From positions 62,001-126,000 of the forward strand of contig CABHOP010000015.1 in NCBI GenBank assembly GCA_902168085.1: DNA of 64,000 nucleotides, read 5' to 3'. This stretch comes from an uncultured Bacteroides sp. GTDB taxonomy: Bacteria; Bacteroidota; Bacteroidia; Chitinophagales; Chitinophagaceae. The position numbers and the translations under genes were made by a program. Shown here piece by piece: positions 33,890 through 41,862 of this stretch. The notes below the pieces were generated by a model. It made no database searches. It saw only the letters and a list, made by a program, of their open reading frames with translations, and was not told the DNA's origin. Within the stretch, counting starts at the first letter, position 1. Each line of letters opens with the position of its first letter.

Positions 33890-34993
33890 TTACTGTCCGT
33901 CCAGTTGTTCTTTCAGTTGTTTTGTCATACCGCCGGTATATGTGCGCCATTTTTCTATAACTTGTTGCATATCATCCGGTAATGCAGAGTCGAACATTAC
34001 TTTTTCACGTGTACGGGGATGGGTAAAGCCCAGCTCTTTGGCATGTAAAGCATGGCGCGGAAGAATTTTAAAGCAGTTTTCCACAAATTGCTTGTATTTG
34101 GTAAAAACGGTTCCTTTTACAATGTGTGCCCCGCCATACGTAGCATCGTTAAACAGCGGATGGCCTTTATGTTTCATATGCACACGTATCTGATGGGTGC
34201 GGCCGGTTTCCAGGCGCAGTTCTACTAGGGTTACATAATTGAAGCGCTCCAAAACTTTGTAGTGTGTGATAGCCTCTTTACCATGCTCGCCATCGGGGAA
34301 GGCATCCATTATTTTGCGGAAGCGCAGGTTGCGGCCTACGTGTGCCACGATAGTGCCTTCGTCTTCTTCTATATTGCCCCATACCAGTGCTATATAGCGG
34401 CGGTGTACAGTGTGCTTTTTGAATTGTGCAGCAAGGTCGGTCATAGCCTTTTCTGTCTTGGCTATTACTACAAGGCCGCTGGTATCCTTATCTATACGGT
34501 GTACCAGGCCTACACGAGGCAGGGCATCCGTGTCTATATCTTCAGATTTCAGGTAGTAGGCCAGGCCATTTACCAGTGTACCACTATAATTGCCGCAACC
34601 GGGATGCACCACCATGCCTGCAGGCTTATTGATGATCATCACATCGTCATCTTCATAAAAGATGTTCAGATCCATCTGCTCAGGTATTACCTCAAGCGAT
34701 TCCGGGCGGCGGGTATCGAATACCACTATTTCATCGCCCCCCTTCACCTTATAGTTCGATTTGACAGTTTCTCCGTTTACCAATATCAAACCTTCATCCA
34801 GTGCCTGCTGCAGTTTATTGCGCGTAGCACCTTCTATGCGGTTCATCAGGAACTTGTCTATACGTAAAGGTTCCTGGCGTTTATCTGTCTTTATACGCAG
34901 GCGCTCGATAGGCTCGGCATTGCTACCTTCCAGTTCGCCTTGTTCCGGTTCTTCATCGTCCCAAACCTCTTCTATATCGTTATCTACTGCCAT
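33890..34993 (-). CDS. rluD: RluD-type 23S rRNA pseudouridine synthase
   Basis: An RluA-family enzyme. The N-terminal S4 RNA-binding domain shows RIDKFLMNRIEGATRNKLQQ at residues ~43-62. The catalytic motif RVGLVHRIDKDTSGLVVIAK carries the nucleophilic Asp. Later TLVELRLETGRTHQIRVHM and GDATYGG-like FNDATYGG match the family. The N-terminal 35 residues are acidic (EEVWDDEEPEQGELE), an extension beyond the usual fold. At 367 residues it is slightly long. It follows the MauE-thioredoxin gene by 24 bases but also has a TAnnTTTG box, so it may be transcribed independently. Confidence 0.93.
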   Translation of the reverse strand: MAVDNDIEEVWDDEEPEQGELEGSNAEPIERLRIKTDKRQEPLRIDKFLMNRIEGATRNKLQQALDEGLILVNGETVKSNYKVKGGDEIVVFDTRRPESLEVIPEQMDLNIFYEDDDVMIINKPAGMVVHPGCGNYSGTLVNGLAYYLKSEDIDTDALPRVGLVHRIDKDTSGLVVIAKTEKAMTDLAAQFKKHTVHRRYIALVWGNIEEDEGTIVAHVGRNLRFRKIMDAFPDGEHGKEAITHYKVLERFNYVTLVELRLETGRTHQIRVHMKHKGHPLFNDATYGGAHIVKGTVFTKYKQFVENCFKILPRHALHAKELGFTHPRTREKVMFDSALPDDMQQVIEKWRTYTGGMTKQLKEQLDGQ

Positions 34994-35012
34994 GTATGAT
35001 GCTTGAAAAATG

Positions 35013-35020
35013 CAAAGTTA
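35013..35020 (-). promoter_or_regulatory. TAnnTTTG box upstream of rluD
   Basis: The minus strand reads TAACTTTG, 20 bases before the rluD ATG, overlapping the end of the MauE-thioredoxin gene. It would give rluD a separate promoter. Confidence 0.4.
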
Positions 35021-35965
35021 CTGACTTAGCCAGTCTTTAATGTCTTTTGGGTCCAGTTGAAAATAATTGCTCTTATATTCTACCTGCCCGTTGTTTACCC
35101 AATATATAGCGGGCACGCCGTCGCCTGCCATATCTATAAAGGCGTTCATGTCTTTGTATAGCAGGTATGGTATGTTGGTTGCCTTTGTTTCCTTCAGGAA
35201 GGGCTGGATATTGTAGGCATCGCCCGAAAGCACTATGTAAATGGGCAGGGTAGGGTCCTGGCGTTTTAATACGTGCAGCAGGTAAGCAGCCTTCTTGCAA
35301 TGCGGGCAGGTAAGGCTCATGTAGGCTATAATATGTTTGCCCTCGCGCAGCTCTACATCCGGTTTGTTATACTTGTCTTTGTACAGCAGGTGCAATGGTA
35401 AAGGCTGGCTGATGCGCTGTGGCTTATGATCGGTATTGAGCGGCACAACTACAAAAGTGGTAACCATAGCTACCATGCCGATAACCGCAGCAAGCCATTC
35501 CTGGCCTTTGTAAGGCTTTATAGGGTAGATGAACATCAGTAGTATGGTAGTACCCATCATAATGATGTTCTTAATAATAGCTTGCACCGGTTTCATTTCA
35601 AACTGTTCGCCAAAGCAGCCGCAGTTGCCTTCGTTCCCCTGTTGCACAACCAATACAATAAGATAAATGGTGAATATCACCAGCATGGCCAGCGTGATGG
35701 GGTAGGTGACCTGTTTTAAATAAATATGGAATACGAGAAAAGCGCCAATCAGTAATTCTATACCAATGAATATATGGGCAATGACCGATGCCAGTGCCAT
35801 GTTGCCAATACCCATATCTATGAAGCTCCACTCAAAGGCTTCCATATCTATAAGCTTGGTAATTGCTGAAAAGAAAAATACTGCTGCTAAAGCCAGCAGC
35901 AGTATCAATCCGGAAATACGTTTTATGTAGAAAGATGTTTTATTATCCTGACCTGTGATTGCCAT
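35018..35965 (-). CDS. MauE/DoxX-like membrane protein fused to a thioredoxin-like domain (2)
   Basis: A 315-residue paralogue of the gene at 30978 with the same architecture. Four to five membrane segments span residues ~17-175, with GNCGCFGEQF at 113-122 (Cys115, Cys117). A thioredoxin-like region holds AYMSLTCPHCKKAAYLLHV (Cys220, Cys223) and a possible cis-Pro in GDGVPAIYWVNNGQ. It is 24 bases upstream of rluD and 46 bases downstream of small Cys-patterned lipoprotein D on the same strand, so these may be co-transcribed. Envelope disulfide handling is inferred. DsbD-like or VKOR-like roles would fit equally. Confidence 0.8.
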   Translation of the reverse strand: MAITGQDNKTSFYIKRISGLILLLALAAVFFFSAITKLIDMEAFEWSFIDMGIGNMALASVIAHIFIGIELLIGAFLVFHIYLKQVTYPITLAMLVIFTIYLIVLVVQQGNEGNCGCFGEQFEMKPVQAIIKNIIMMGTTILLMFIYPIKPYKGQEWLAAVIGMVAMVTTFVVVPLNTDHKPQRISQPLPLHLLYKDKYNKPDVELREGKHIIAYMSLTCPHCKKAAYLLHVLKRQDPTLPIYIVLSGDAYNIQPFLKETKATNIPYLLYKDMNAFIDMAGDGVPAIYWVNNGQVEYKSNYFQLDPKDIKDWLSQ

Positions 35966-36011
35966 AAACTATGCTAATAGCGCCAAAAATAGCGAATACA
36001 GGCAAATGTGC

Positions 36012-36260
36012 TTAATAGAGGTCGCAGGTTTCAACTGCTTTTATGCCATCGCGCTCGCTGGTAGCTGAGTTGGCCTGGCAGGTACTCTTTGCTTTCTTCT
36101 TAGTATCGTTGATATTATACTGGTGTACGGTCGTATCAGGTAAGCCCGGTTGGCCGGTATAGGAAATGGTACATTCACAAATATATTCGCGAACACAGGA
36201 GCTGAGGCCCATTACTGTAAACAGTGCAACAACCAGCAAAGCACCGGAGCGTAGTTTCAT
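36012..36260 (-). CDS. Small Cys-patterned lipoprotein (paralogue D)
   Basis: An 82-residue predicted lipoprotein. The signal peptide is LVVALFTVMGLSSC (lipobox), then VREYICECTISYTG, KKAKSTCQANS and a terminal ETCDLY. This is the same Cys arrangement as the genes at 16901, 23856 and 24194. It sits directly upstream of the MauE-thioredoxin fusion at 35018 on the same strand, a link that would fit a disulfide-bearing substrate. Function unknown. Confidence 0.75.
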   Translation of the reverse strand: MKLRSGALLVVALFTVMGLSSCVREYICECTISYTGQPGLPDTTVHQYNINDTKKKAKSTCQANSATSERDGIKAVETCDLY

Positions 36261-36419
36261 GTATAATGCTATTTAACGGTTGAAGATAGAAGGAAAAATT
36301 GAAAACTACAACAATAGGTAAAATGAAAAAGAGGGCTGATTTAATAAATATTTATGGAATAGCACGTCAGGTTTTGGTATAACTTTATTGTAAGATAGCT
36401 GAGCGATACAATTAAGAAC

Positions 36420-37325
36420 ATGACATTTCCGCATCAACCCGCCCTCGAAAACCTGGAACTGCTGGCTAAGCAGGTGGTGGAGGGTTTTATAATAGGATTG
36501 CATAAAAGCCCCTTTCATGGTTTTTCGGTAGAGTTTGCAGAGCACAGGTTGTATAACCAGGGAGATGCCTTGCGGCATATAGACTGGCGGGTGTATGGAC
36601 GCACCGATAAACTGTTTGTAAAAAAGTATGAAGAAGAAACCAACCTGCGCTGCTGTATGGTGGTAGATACTTCTTCATCCATGCACTACCCGCAGCAGGA
36701 AGGGAAGATGAGCAAATTGGAATTTGCCTGCCTTTCGGCAGCAGGGTTGCTGCAGCTTACTAAACGGCAACTGGATGCTGCGGCACTGGCCCTGTTTAGC
36801 AAAGACTTGTACTATCTGTCGGACTGCCGCTCGGCGCACAGCCACTATAGGGTATTGACGCATGAGCTGCAAAAAGTACTGGCGCAGCCGCAGGAAAACC
36901 AGCCGACCAATGCTGCCGCCGCGCTGCACCAGGTGGCAGAACAAATGCATAAGCGGTCGCTGATAGTGGTGTTTAGCGATATGATGGATGACGCGGAGCA
37001 TATGGATAGCCTGTTTTCGGCATTGCAACACCTGAAGTACAATAAACATGAGGTGATACTGTTTCATATAATGGATGGCGATAAAGAGGTGGCTTTCGAT
37101 TTTGAAAACCGGCCCTACGAGTTTGTGGATATGGAAACGGGGGAGAAGATAAAATTGCAGCCGCACCAGGTAAAGGAACAGTATCTGGAGCGTATGACGG
37201 CCTTCAGGCAAGAGATAGAAAATAAGTGCCACCAATACCAGATAGATCTGGTGCCGGTGGACCTTTCCAGGCCAGTGGACCAGGTATTGCACGCCTTTCT
37301 GCTGAAAAGAAATAAAATGCTATAA
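36420..37325 (+). CDS. DUF58 domain-containing protein
   Basis: A 301-residue protein of the DUF58/vWA-like family. The signature FSVEFAEHRLYNQGDALRHI, then DWRVYGRTDKLFVKKYEEET, is followed by the vWA-like MIDAS sequence MVVDTSSSMHY (DxSxS at residues ~83-88). No membrane segments are present, unlike longer DUF58 proteins. In other bacteria these proteins pair with MoxR AAA ATPases and batA/batB genes; none is adjacent. Likely cytoplasmic; function poorly known. The gap upstream (36261-36419) holds nothing clear. Confidence 0.88.
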   Translation: MTFPHQPALENLELLAKQVVEGFIIGLHKSPFHGFSVEFAEHRLYNQGDALRHIDWRVYGRTDKLFVKKYEEETNLRCCMVVDTSSSMHYPQQEGKMSKLEFACLSAAGLLQLTKRQLDAAALALFSKDLYYLSDCRSAHSHYRVLTHELQKVLAQPQENQPTNAAAALHQVAEQMHKRSLIVVFSDMMDDAEHMDSLFSALQHLKYNKHEVILFHIMDGDKEVAFDFENRPYEFVDMETGEKIKLQPHQVKEQYLERMTAFRQEIENKCHQYQIDLVPVDLSRPVDQVLHAFLLKRNKML

Positions 37326-37342
37326 TTATCAGGAAAAAAAGC

Positions 37343-37350
37343 TACCTTTG
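37343..37350 (+). promoter_or_regulatory. TAnnTTTG -7 box of the yceD-rpmF-plsX operon
   Basis: TACCTTTG at 37343-37350 lies 124 bases before the DUF177 ATG. It would drive the three-gene operon with a leader of about 115 bases. Confidence 0.55.
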
Positions 37351-37473
37351 CACCCCATTGAAGTTTTTTGACAGGAGATGTGGCCTGCTGCAAGGCTAAA
37401 TAATTGGAACTCAATTTATTTGGATTTCTGCAGTACGGTATAGGTGAATCAAAATTTAAACTGATACACTAAG

Positions 37474-38040
37474 ATGAAACACAACCGGGAATTTGAGATA
37501 GCATGGCAGGGGTTGAAACCCGGTGTTCATACCTATCAATATGATTTGAATGACAGGTTCATACAAGAGGCGGGTAAAACCGATGCCGATTTTAAGGACC
37601 TCGATGCACAGGTAACATTGCGTTTCGATAAAAAGAACAATTTCTTTCTGTGTCATTTTGATGTTGATGGAAGTGTTACCGTACCTTGCGACAGGTGTGG
37701 TGAAGATTTTAAACTGAGGCTGTGGGATGAGTTTGACCTTGTTATCAAACTTACCGATAGTGAAGAGGCTGATGAGATAGAAGATGATGCGGATGTGGTT
37801 TTTATACCGCGTAACGAAACAGTGTTAGACATCAGCGGGTGGTTGTATGAATTTGTAATGTTAAGTATACCATTACAACGCGTGCACCCCGATAAAGAAA
37901 ATGGTGAACCAGGTTGCAACCCGGAAATCATAAAGCTGCTAAACCAGCTTTCGGACCCCGGCGAAGAACCAAAGAACGATATCTGGAAAGGCCTTGACGC
38001 CCTGAAGGAACAAAAAGAAAATAAACGTAAAACGAAATAA
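37474..38040 (+). CDS. yceD: DUF177 (YceD-like) protein
   Basis: A 188-residue protein of the YceD family, needed for 23S rRNA accumulation in plants and bacteria. The hallmark Cys pair is in VTVPCDRCGEDFKLRLW at residues ~70-85. Acidic stretches (DSEEADEIEDDADVVF) and IPLQRVHPD are also typical. The gene lies 12 bases upstream of rpmF and then plsX, the widely conserved order, which supports the call. Cytoplasmic. Confidence 0.9.
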   Translation: MKHNREFEIAWQGLKPGVHTYQYDLNDRFIQEAGKTDADFKDLDAQVTLRFDKKNNFFLCHFDVDGSVTVPCDRCGEDFKLRLWDEFDLVIKLTDSEEADEIEDDADVVFIPRNETVLDISGWLYEFVMLSIPLQRVHPDKENGEPGCNPEIIKLLNQLSDPGEEPKNDIWKGLDALKEQKENKRKTK

Positions 38041-38052
38041 AATCTAAATAAG

Positions 38053-38259
38053 ATGCCTAATCCTAAAAGACGTCACTCACAACAGCGCGGTGCTAAACGC
38101 CGTACTCACTACAAAGCTGTGGCTGCTACATGGAGTGTTGATGCCGTAACCGGCGAAAGCCACCTGCGTCACCGCGCTCACTGGGTAGAAGGTAAACTGT
38201 ACTACCGTGGCCGTGTTGTAGTTGATAAAGCACCTGCTGCTGCAGCTGAGGGTGAATAA
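38053..38259 (+). CDS. rpmF: 50S ribosomal protein L32 (no zinc cysteines)
   Basis: A 68-residue protein. [20 protein letters not shown] is the classic L32 N-terminus. The C-terminal half ([20 protein letters not shown]) lacks the Cys pairs that form a zinc ribbon in C+ forms of L32. It is the copy in the standard yceD-rpmF-plsX context, and it ends in an Ala/Glu tail. Confident identity. Confidence 0.96.
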   Translation: MPNPKRRHSQQRGAKRRTHYKAVAATWSVDAVTGESHLRHRAHWVEGKLYYRGRVVVDKAPAAAAEGE

Positions 38260-38291
38260 AAATTAATAACCAGTAAGTATATACTACCCGG

Positions 38292-39248
38292 ATGAAGATA
38301 GGGTTTGACATCATGGGGGGCGATTATGCGCCTTCGGAAGCTATAAAAGGTGTTCAACTTTACTTTCAGCAAGAAACAGATACGTCTGTACACCTCTTGC
38401 TGATAGGTGATGCCGAATCTGCATCTCCTTACCTTTCATTGCTGGAGCCGTACAAAGAGCGCTATACTTTAGTAAATGCGCCCGAAGTAATAGGCATGCA
38501 TGAACATCCGACAAAAGCATTGAAAGAGAAGCCAAACTCCAGCATAGCGATGGGGTTTGGCATGCTCATGTCCCAAAAATCAGATGCTTTCATCAGCGCC
38601 GGCAATACGGGTGCCATGATGGTAGGTGCTATGTACACTGTAAAGACTATTGACGGCATTATACGGCCTACAATAGCATCGCCTATACCACGTTCCGACG
38701 GCAAGTTCAACCTGCTGCTGGATGTTGGTATCAATGCAGACTGCAAGCCGGAACACTTGGTGCAATTTGCCGAAATGGGCTCATTGTACGTACAGAATGT
38801 TTTTGGTGTTGATAATCCTAAAGTAGGATTGCTGAACCTGGGCGAAGAAGAGGGTAAAGGAAACCTGCTGGCGCAAGCCACATACCCATTGCTGAAAGAG
38901 CATAAAGACATCAACTTCTACGGCAACATAGAGGGTAGGGATATCTTTCATAACAAGGCAGACGTGATCGTTTGCGAAGGCTTTGTAGGAAATGTGGTCC
39001 TGAAATCAGCCGAATCTATCTACAACATCTTTCACGAAGAAAGGAACGTACGCGATAGCCTGCTGGATAACTACAATTTTGAGATATATGGCGGTACGCC
39101 TATACTGGGTGTAAATGCCCCTGTGGTAATAGGGCATGGTATATCTCACGCGCTTGCATTTAAGAATATGATAGATGTAACCCGCAAGATTGTAAGTTCT
39201 AACCTGGTAGGTGCGTTCAAATCTCATTTTGCACAACCGGTAGCTTAA
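38292..39248 (+). CDS. plsX: Phosphate acyltransferase PlsX
   Basis: Makes acyl-phosphate from acyl-ACP for phospholipid synthesis. The N-terminus MKIGFDIMGGDYAPSEAIKG is diagnostic, with ISAGNTGAMMVGAMYT, then LLDVGINADCKPEHLVQFA and VIVCEGFVGNVVLKSAES. The 318-residue length is normal. Position downstream of rpmF is the conserved arrangement. fabH, often next, is replaced by a hydrolase. Confidence 0.96.
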   Translation: MKIGFDIMGGDYAPSEAIKGVQLYFQQETDTSVHLLLIGDAESASPYLSLLEPYKERYTLVNAPEVIGMHEHPTKALKEKPNSSIAMGFGMLMSQKSDAFISAGNTGAMMVGAMYTVKTIDGIIRPTIASPIPRSDGKFNLLLDVGINADCKPEHLVQFAEMGSLYVQNVFGVDNPKVGLLNLGEEEGKGNLLAQATYPLLKEHKDINFYGNIEGRDIFHNKADVIVCEGFVGNVVLKSAESIYNIFHEERNVRDSLLDNYNFEIYGGTPILGVNAPVVIGHGISHALAFKNMIDVTRKIVSSNLVGAFKSHFAQPVA

Positions 39249-39298
39249 GTTATCTGTAAGCTTCATTCCTGTATCTTTATACCTCGGCAACAGGGTAT

Positions 39299-39952
39299 AT
39301 GGAAACTATTTATTGCATCAGCGGCTTAGGAGCAGACGAAAGCGTTTTTCAACGCACAAAAATTAAAGGTGCACAACTAAAGCATATTTCCTGGCCTCCT
39401 TTCGATCCTGGCGATGATATGGAAAGCTATTCGCTGAAGGTATCTGCATTAATACCGGGCGATAACCCTACAATACTCGGCCTTTCTTTTGGCGGCATGC
39501 TAACGGTGGAAATAGCCAAGCGCCGGAAGGTAAAGAAGGCCATCATTGTATCCAGCGCTAAAAGCTTTGTTGAAGTACCTCATTTCAGCAAGTTGGTTCA
39601 GATGATCATAACATCTCTCGCGGTGCCAGCTTTTTTCTTTAAAATGCCTAATGCTGCACTTTTCAAGCTATTTGGTGCAAGCACGGAAAATGAAAAGCAG
39701 ATGCTATCTGCTGTGCTCAAAAAGTCTGACGGGCAATTTATGCGCTGGGCTATGAAAGCAGTAACCCTATGGCATAATACAACGTACCCGCCGGATATTG
39801 TGCACATACATGGCACAGATGATAAGATCATTCCGCCTGTAGCTGTGAAGCCAACGCATTGGATAGAAGGAGGTAGCCACATCATGATATATAACAAAGC
39901 AGCAGAGGTAAACCGCATTATAGAAAAAGAACTGCATGGCAATCATTTATAA
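39299..39952 (+). CDS. Alpha/beta hydrolase
   Basis: A 217-residue cytosolic alpha/beta hydrolase. The nucleophile elbow is TILGLSFGGMLTVEIA near residue 64 (Ser of G-x-S-x-G), the acid is in HIHGTDDKIIPP, and the His is in WIEGGSHIMIYNKA. An oxyanion-like ISGLGADESVF is at the N-terminus. The substrate is unknown. Its last 17 bases overlap the downstream MGMT gene, so the two are translationally coupled. Confidence 0.82.
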   Translation: METIYCISGLGADESVFQRTKIKGAQLKHISWPPFDPGDDMESYSLKVSALIPGDNPTILGLSFGGMLTVEIAKRRKVKKAIIVSSAKSFVEVPHFSKLVQMIITSLAVPAFFFKMPNAALFKLFGASTENEKQMLSAVLKKSDGQFMRWAMKAVTLWHNTTYPPDIVHIHGTDDKIIPPVAVKPTHWIEGGSHIMIYNKAAEVNRIIEKELHGNHL

Positions 39953-40469
39953 ATACCTGGATACACCATTAGGCAGCATGATGGCTGCAGCTACCGATGA
40001 GGGCATATGCCTGTTCGATTTTGAATACAGGCGCATGCTTTCTACTATTCAAAAGCGCATACAGGATGCATTAAACATGGATTATGAAGAAGGGGAACAT
40101 CCTTATTTTGAAGTATTGGAAACGCAGGTAAAAGAATACTTTGACGGCAATAGAAAGGAATTTGATTTGCCGTTGCACTTAATAGGCACGGAATTTCAAA
40201 AAAAGGTATGGCGTGGCTTGCTGGACATAAAGTATGGCGAAACACGTTCTTATAAAAAGCAGTCAATGTACCTGGGCGATGTAAAGGCAATACGTGCTGT
40301 AGGCACGGCGAACGGGCAGAATGGTATTGCTATAATAGTACCCTGCCACAGGGTGATAGGCGAGAATGGCAGCCTGATAGGCTATGGCGGCGGATTGCCT
40401 AAAAAGAAATGGCTGCTGGAACATGAGGCAAAGCACACCTATGGAGATGTGCAATTGCCTTTGTTCTGA
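39936..40469 (+). CDS. ogt: Methylated-DNA--protein-cysteine methyltransferase (MGMT/Ogt)
   Basis: Repairs O6-alkylguanine by transfer to its own Cys. The active-site motif IIVPCHRVIGENGSLIGYGG holds the acceptor Cys137. The DNA-binding GTEFQKKVWRGLLDIKYGET and AIRAVGTANGQN, a recognition-helix region, are also present. At 177 residues it is a standard Ogt-type protein. It overlaps the upstream hydrolase by 17 bases and is convergent with the barrel lipoprotein at 40479. Confidence 0.95.
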   Translation: MAIIYKYLDTPLGSMMAAATDEGICLFDFEYRRMLSTIQKRIQDALNMDYEEGEHPYFEVLETQVKEYFDGNRKEFDLPLHLIGTEFQKKVWRGLLDIKYGETRSYKKQSMYLGDVKAIRAVGTANGQNGIAIIVPCHRVIGENGSLIGYGGGLPKKKWLLEHEAKHTYGDVQLPLF

Positions 40470-40478
40470 TGTTATGTG

Positions 40479-41270
40479 TTAATCGTTGCCTTTTGCTATA
40501 TCGAATATCTCTTCTACACTTAGATAAAAACCTACCGTAAACCGCGCGGGGCTGTAATCCCAATACACGTTATTGACGTTTTGTGACAGCACGCCCTGGA
40601 ATTGCACCTTCGCAAATTTGTAACCGGCACGCACTGTAATAGCAGGCTCCAGAAAGCCATAACTATATGCATCCATGCGCATGCCACGTTGGTCTATCAG
40701 GTTTTGGTTTTTCAGGTATACATCATCGTGTCCATTCGCATCAAAGTCGCGGTATTTCACATTGCTGTAGCGAAGATTGAAAGCAACATCTACCCAAGGG
40801 GTGCGCATACCTATACCCGGCTGTAAAAAGAAACGGTTTACTTTCATATCCACATCGCTGCGGATATTGCCAACACCGCCACCGCCGTAAAAGTCTACTA
40901 CCATCTTTACTTTCTTTTTGCCTGCGGCATAGTAGCCGCCGATGCCGGCTTCAAAAAGGTTGGCATGGGCATCAACGTGTCCATTTACATAGTCATAATT
41001 ATCGGGTCGGTAATTGTAAGTACTATAATTGGCTATAATGCCCAGGTAGTTAATGGGTGAATAAGAGCCCTGTACATCAAAGAAATTGCTCACGCCGGTA
41101 TTGTCGCCGCTGCCAATGCTGCCAGCCAGGTTCAGGTGGCCCTGGTTGCCCCCGGTAAAGAGTGGGGCGTTTACACCGTTCGGTTTGTAATAATACCTGC
41201 TGCATGAAGTAACGGTAAGCGCAGAAAGTAATAATGCAGTAGCTGCCAGAGGGCGTAAACTGATATTCAT
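40479..41270 (-). CDS. Outer-membrane beta-barrel lipoprotein-like protein
   Basis: A 263-residue predicted lipoprotein (lipobox LTVTSCSRYYY). The mature sequence alternates short amphipathic strands rich in Gly, Asn and aromatic residues (GHLNLAGSIGSGDNTG; FLEPAITVRAGYKFAKVQFQ), like an 8-12-strand barrel. No family recognised. It is convergent with the MGMT gene nine bases away. Function unknown. Confidence 0.7.
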   Translation of the reverse strand: MNISLRPLAATALLLSALTVTSCSRYYYKPNGVNAPLFTGGNQGHLNLAGSIGSGDNTGVSNFFDVQGSYSPINYLGIIANYSTYNYRPDNYDYVNGHVDAHANLFEAGIGGYYAAGKKKVKMVVDFYGGGGVGNIRSDVDMKVNRFFLQPGIGMRTPWVDVAFNLRYSNVKYRDFDANGHDDVYLKNQNLIDQRGMRMDAYSYGFLEPAITVRAGYKFAKVQFQGVLSQNVNNVYWDYSPARFTVGFYLSVEEIFDIAKGND

Positions 41271-41354
41271 GAAGTGTGTTTTGGTTAAGTGTTAAAGTAT
41301 CTAAAATTGTGCCAAGTATCAAATGGTCATGTATTAATTATCCCCCTCTTTTTG

Positions 41355-41362
41355 TAAATTTG
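41355..41362 (+). promoter_or_regulatory. TAnnTTTG -7 box of rnpB
   Basis: TAAATTTG matches the consensus, with the predicted start a few bases downstream coinciding with the RNase P 5' end at about 41367. Confidence 0.6.
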
Positions 41363-41366
41363 TAAG

Positions 41367-41733
41367 GACTACAGGCTGGGTTATCGCTACTGTGAAAGCA
41401 GTGGAGGAAAGTCCGGACAGTATAGAGCAGCGCACCACCTAACGGGTGGGGTTGGGCGAAAGCCCGATACAGAGAGTGCCACAGAAAATAACCGCCGCCG
41501 GAAACGGAGGTAAGGGTGAAAATGTAGGGTAAGAGCCTACGCGGGCAGTAAGTAATTACAGCACGGGGTAAACCTTGCGCACTGAAATACCAAATAGGCG
41601 TACGATAGAGGGCTGCTCGCCCGATGTACGTGGGTTGGTAGCTACAGGTGATGTGTGAGCAGCATCGCAGATAAATGATAACCGTCCCGTAGACCATACG
41701 GGAAACAGAATCCGGCTTATAGGTTTGTAGTTG
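41367..41733 (+). ncRNA. rnpB: RNase P RNA (bacterial class A)
   Basis: The catalytic RNA that matures tRNA 5' ends. The hallmark segments GAGGAAAGTCCGGACAG near the 5' end and ACAGAATCCGGCTTATAG near the 3' end (P4 region) are present. The P1 helix pairs ACTACAGGCT (41368-41377) with GGTTTGTAGT (41722-41731), which sets the ends. Length of about 367 nt fits class A. Its own promoter box and terminator bracket it. Confidence 0.96.
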
Positions 41734-41747
41734 TTTTGGTTAAATGA

Positions 41748-41784
41748 AGAGGATGTCGGTTTTGTCCCGGTATCCTCTTTTTAT
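41748..41784 (+). terminator. Terminator after rnpB
   Basis: A 7-bp stem (AGAGGAT with ATCCTCT), perhaps extended by weak internal pairing, followed by a T-rich run. Confidence 0.8.
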
Positions 41785-41830
41785 TTTATTATCACATATT
41801 TATCATGCCAACAGAGCGGTATGAACGCAT

Positions 41831-41838
41831 TATATTTG
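41831..41838 (+). promoter_or_regulatory. TAnnTTTG -7 box of valS
   Basis: TATATTTG, 25 bases before the valS ATG, matches the Bacteroidota -7 consensus. Confidence 0.5.
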
Positions 41839-41862
41839 CAGTCTTCATAGTACAGGAAAGTA

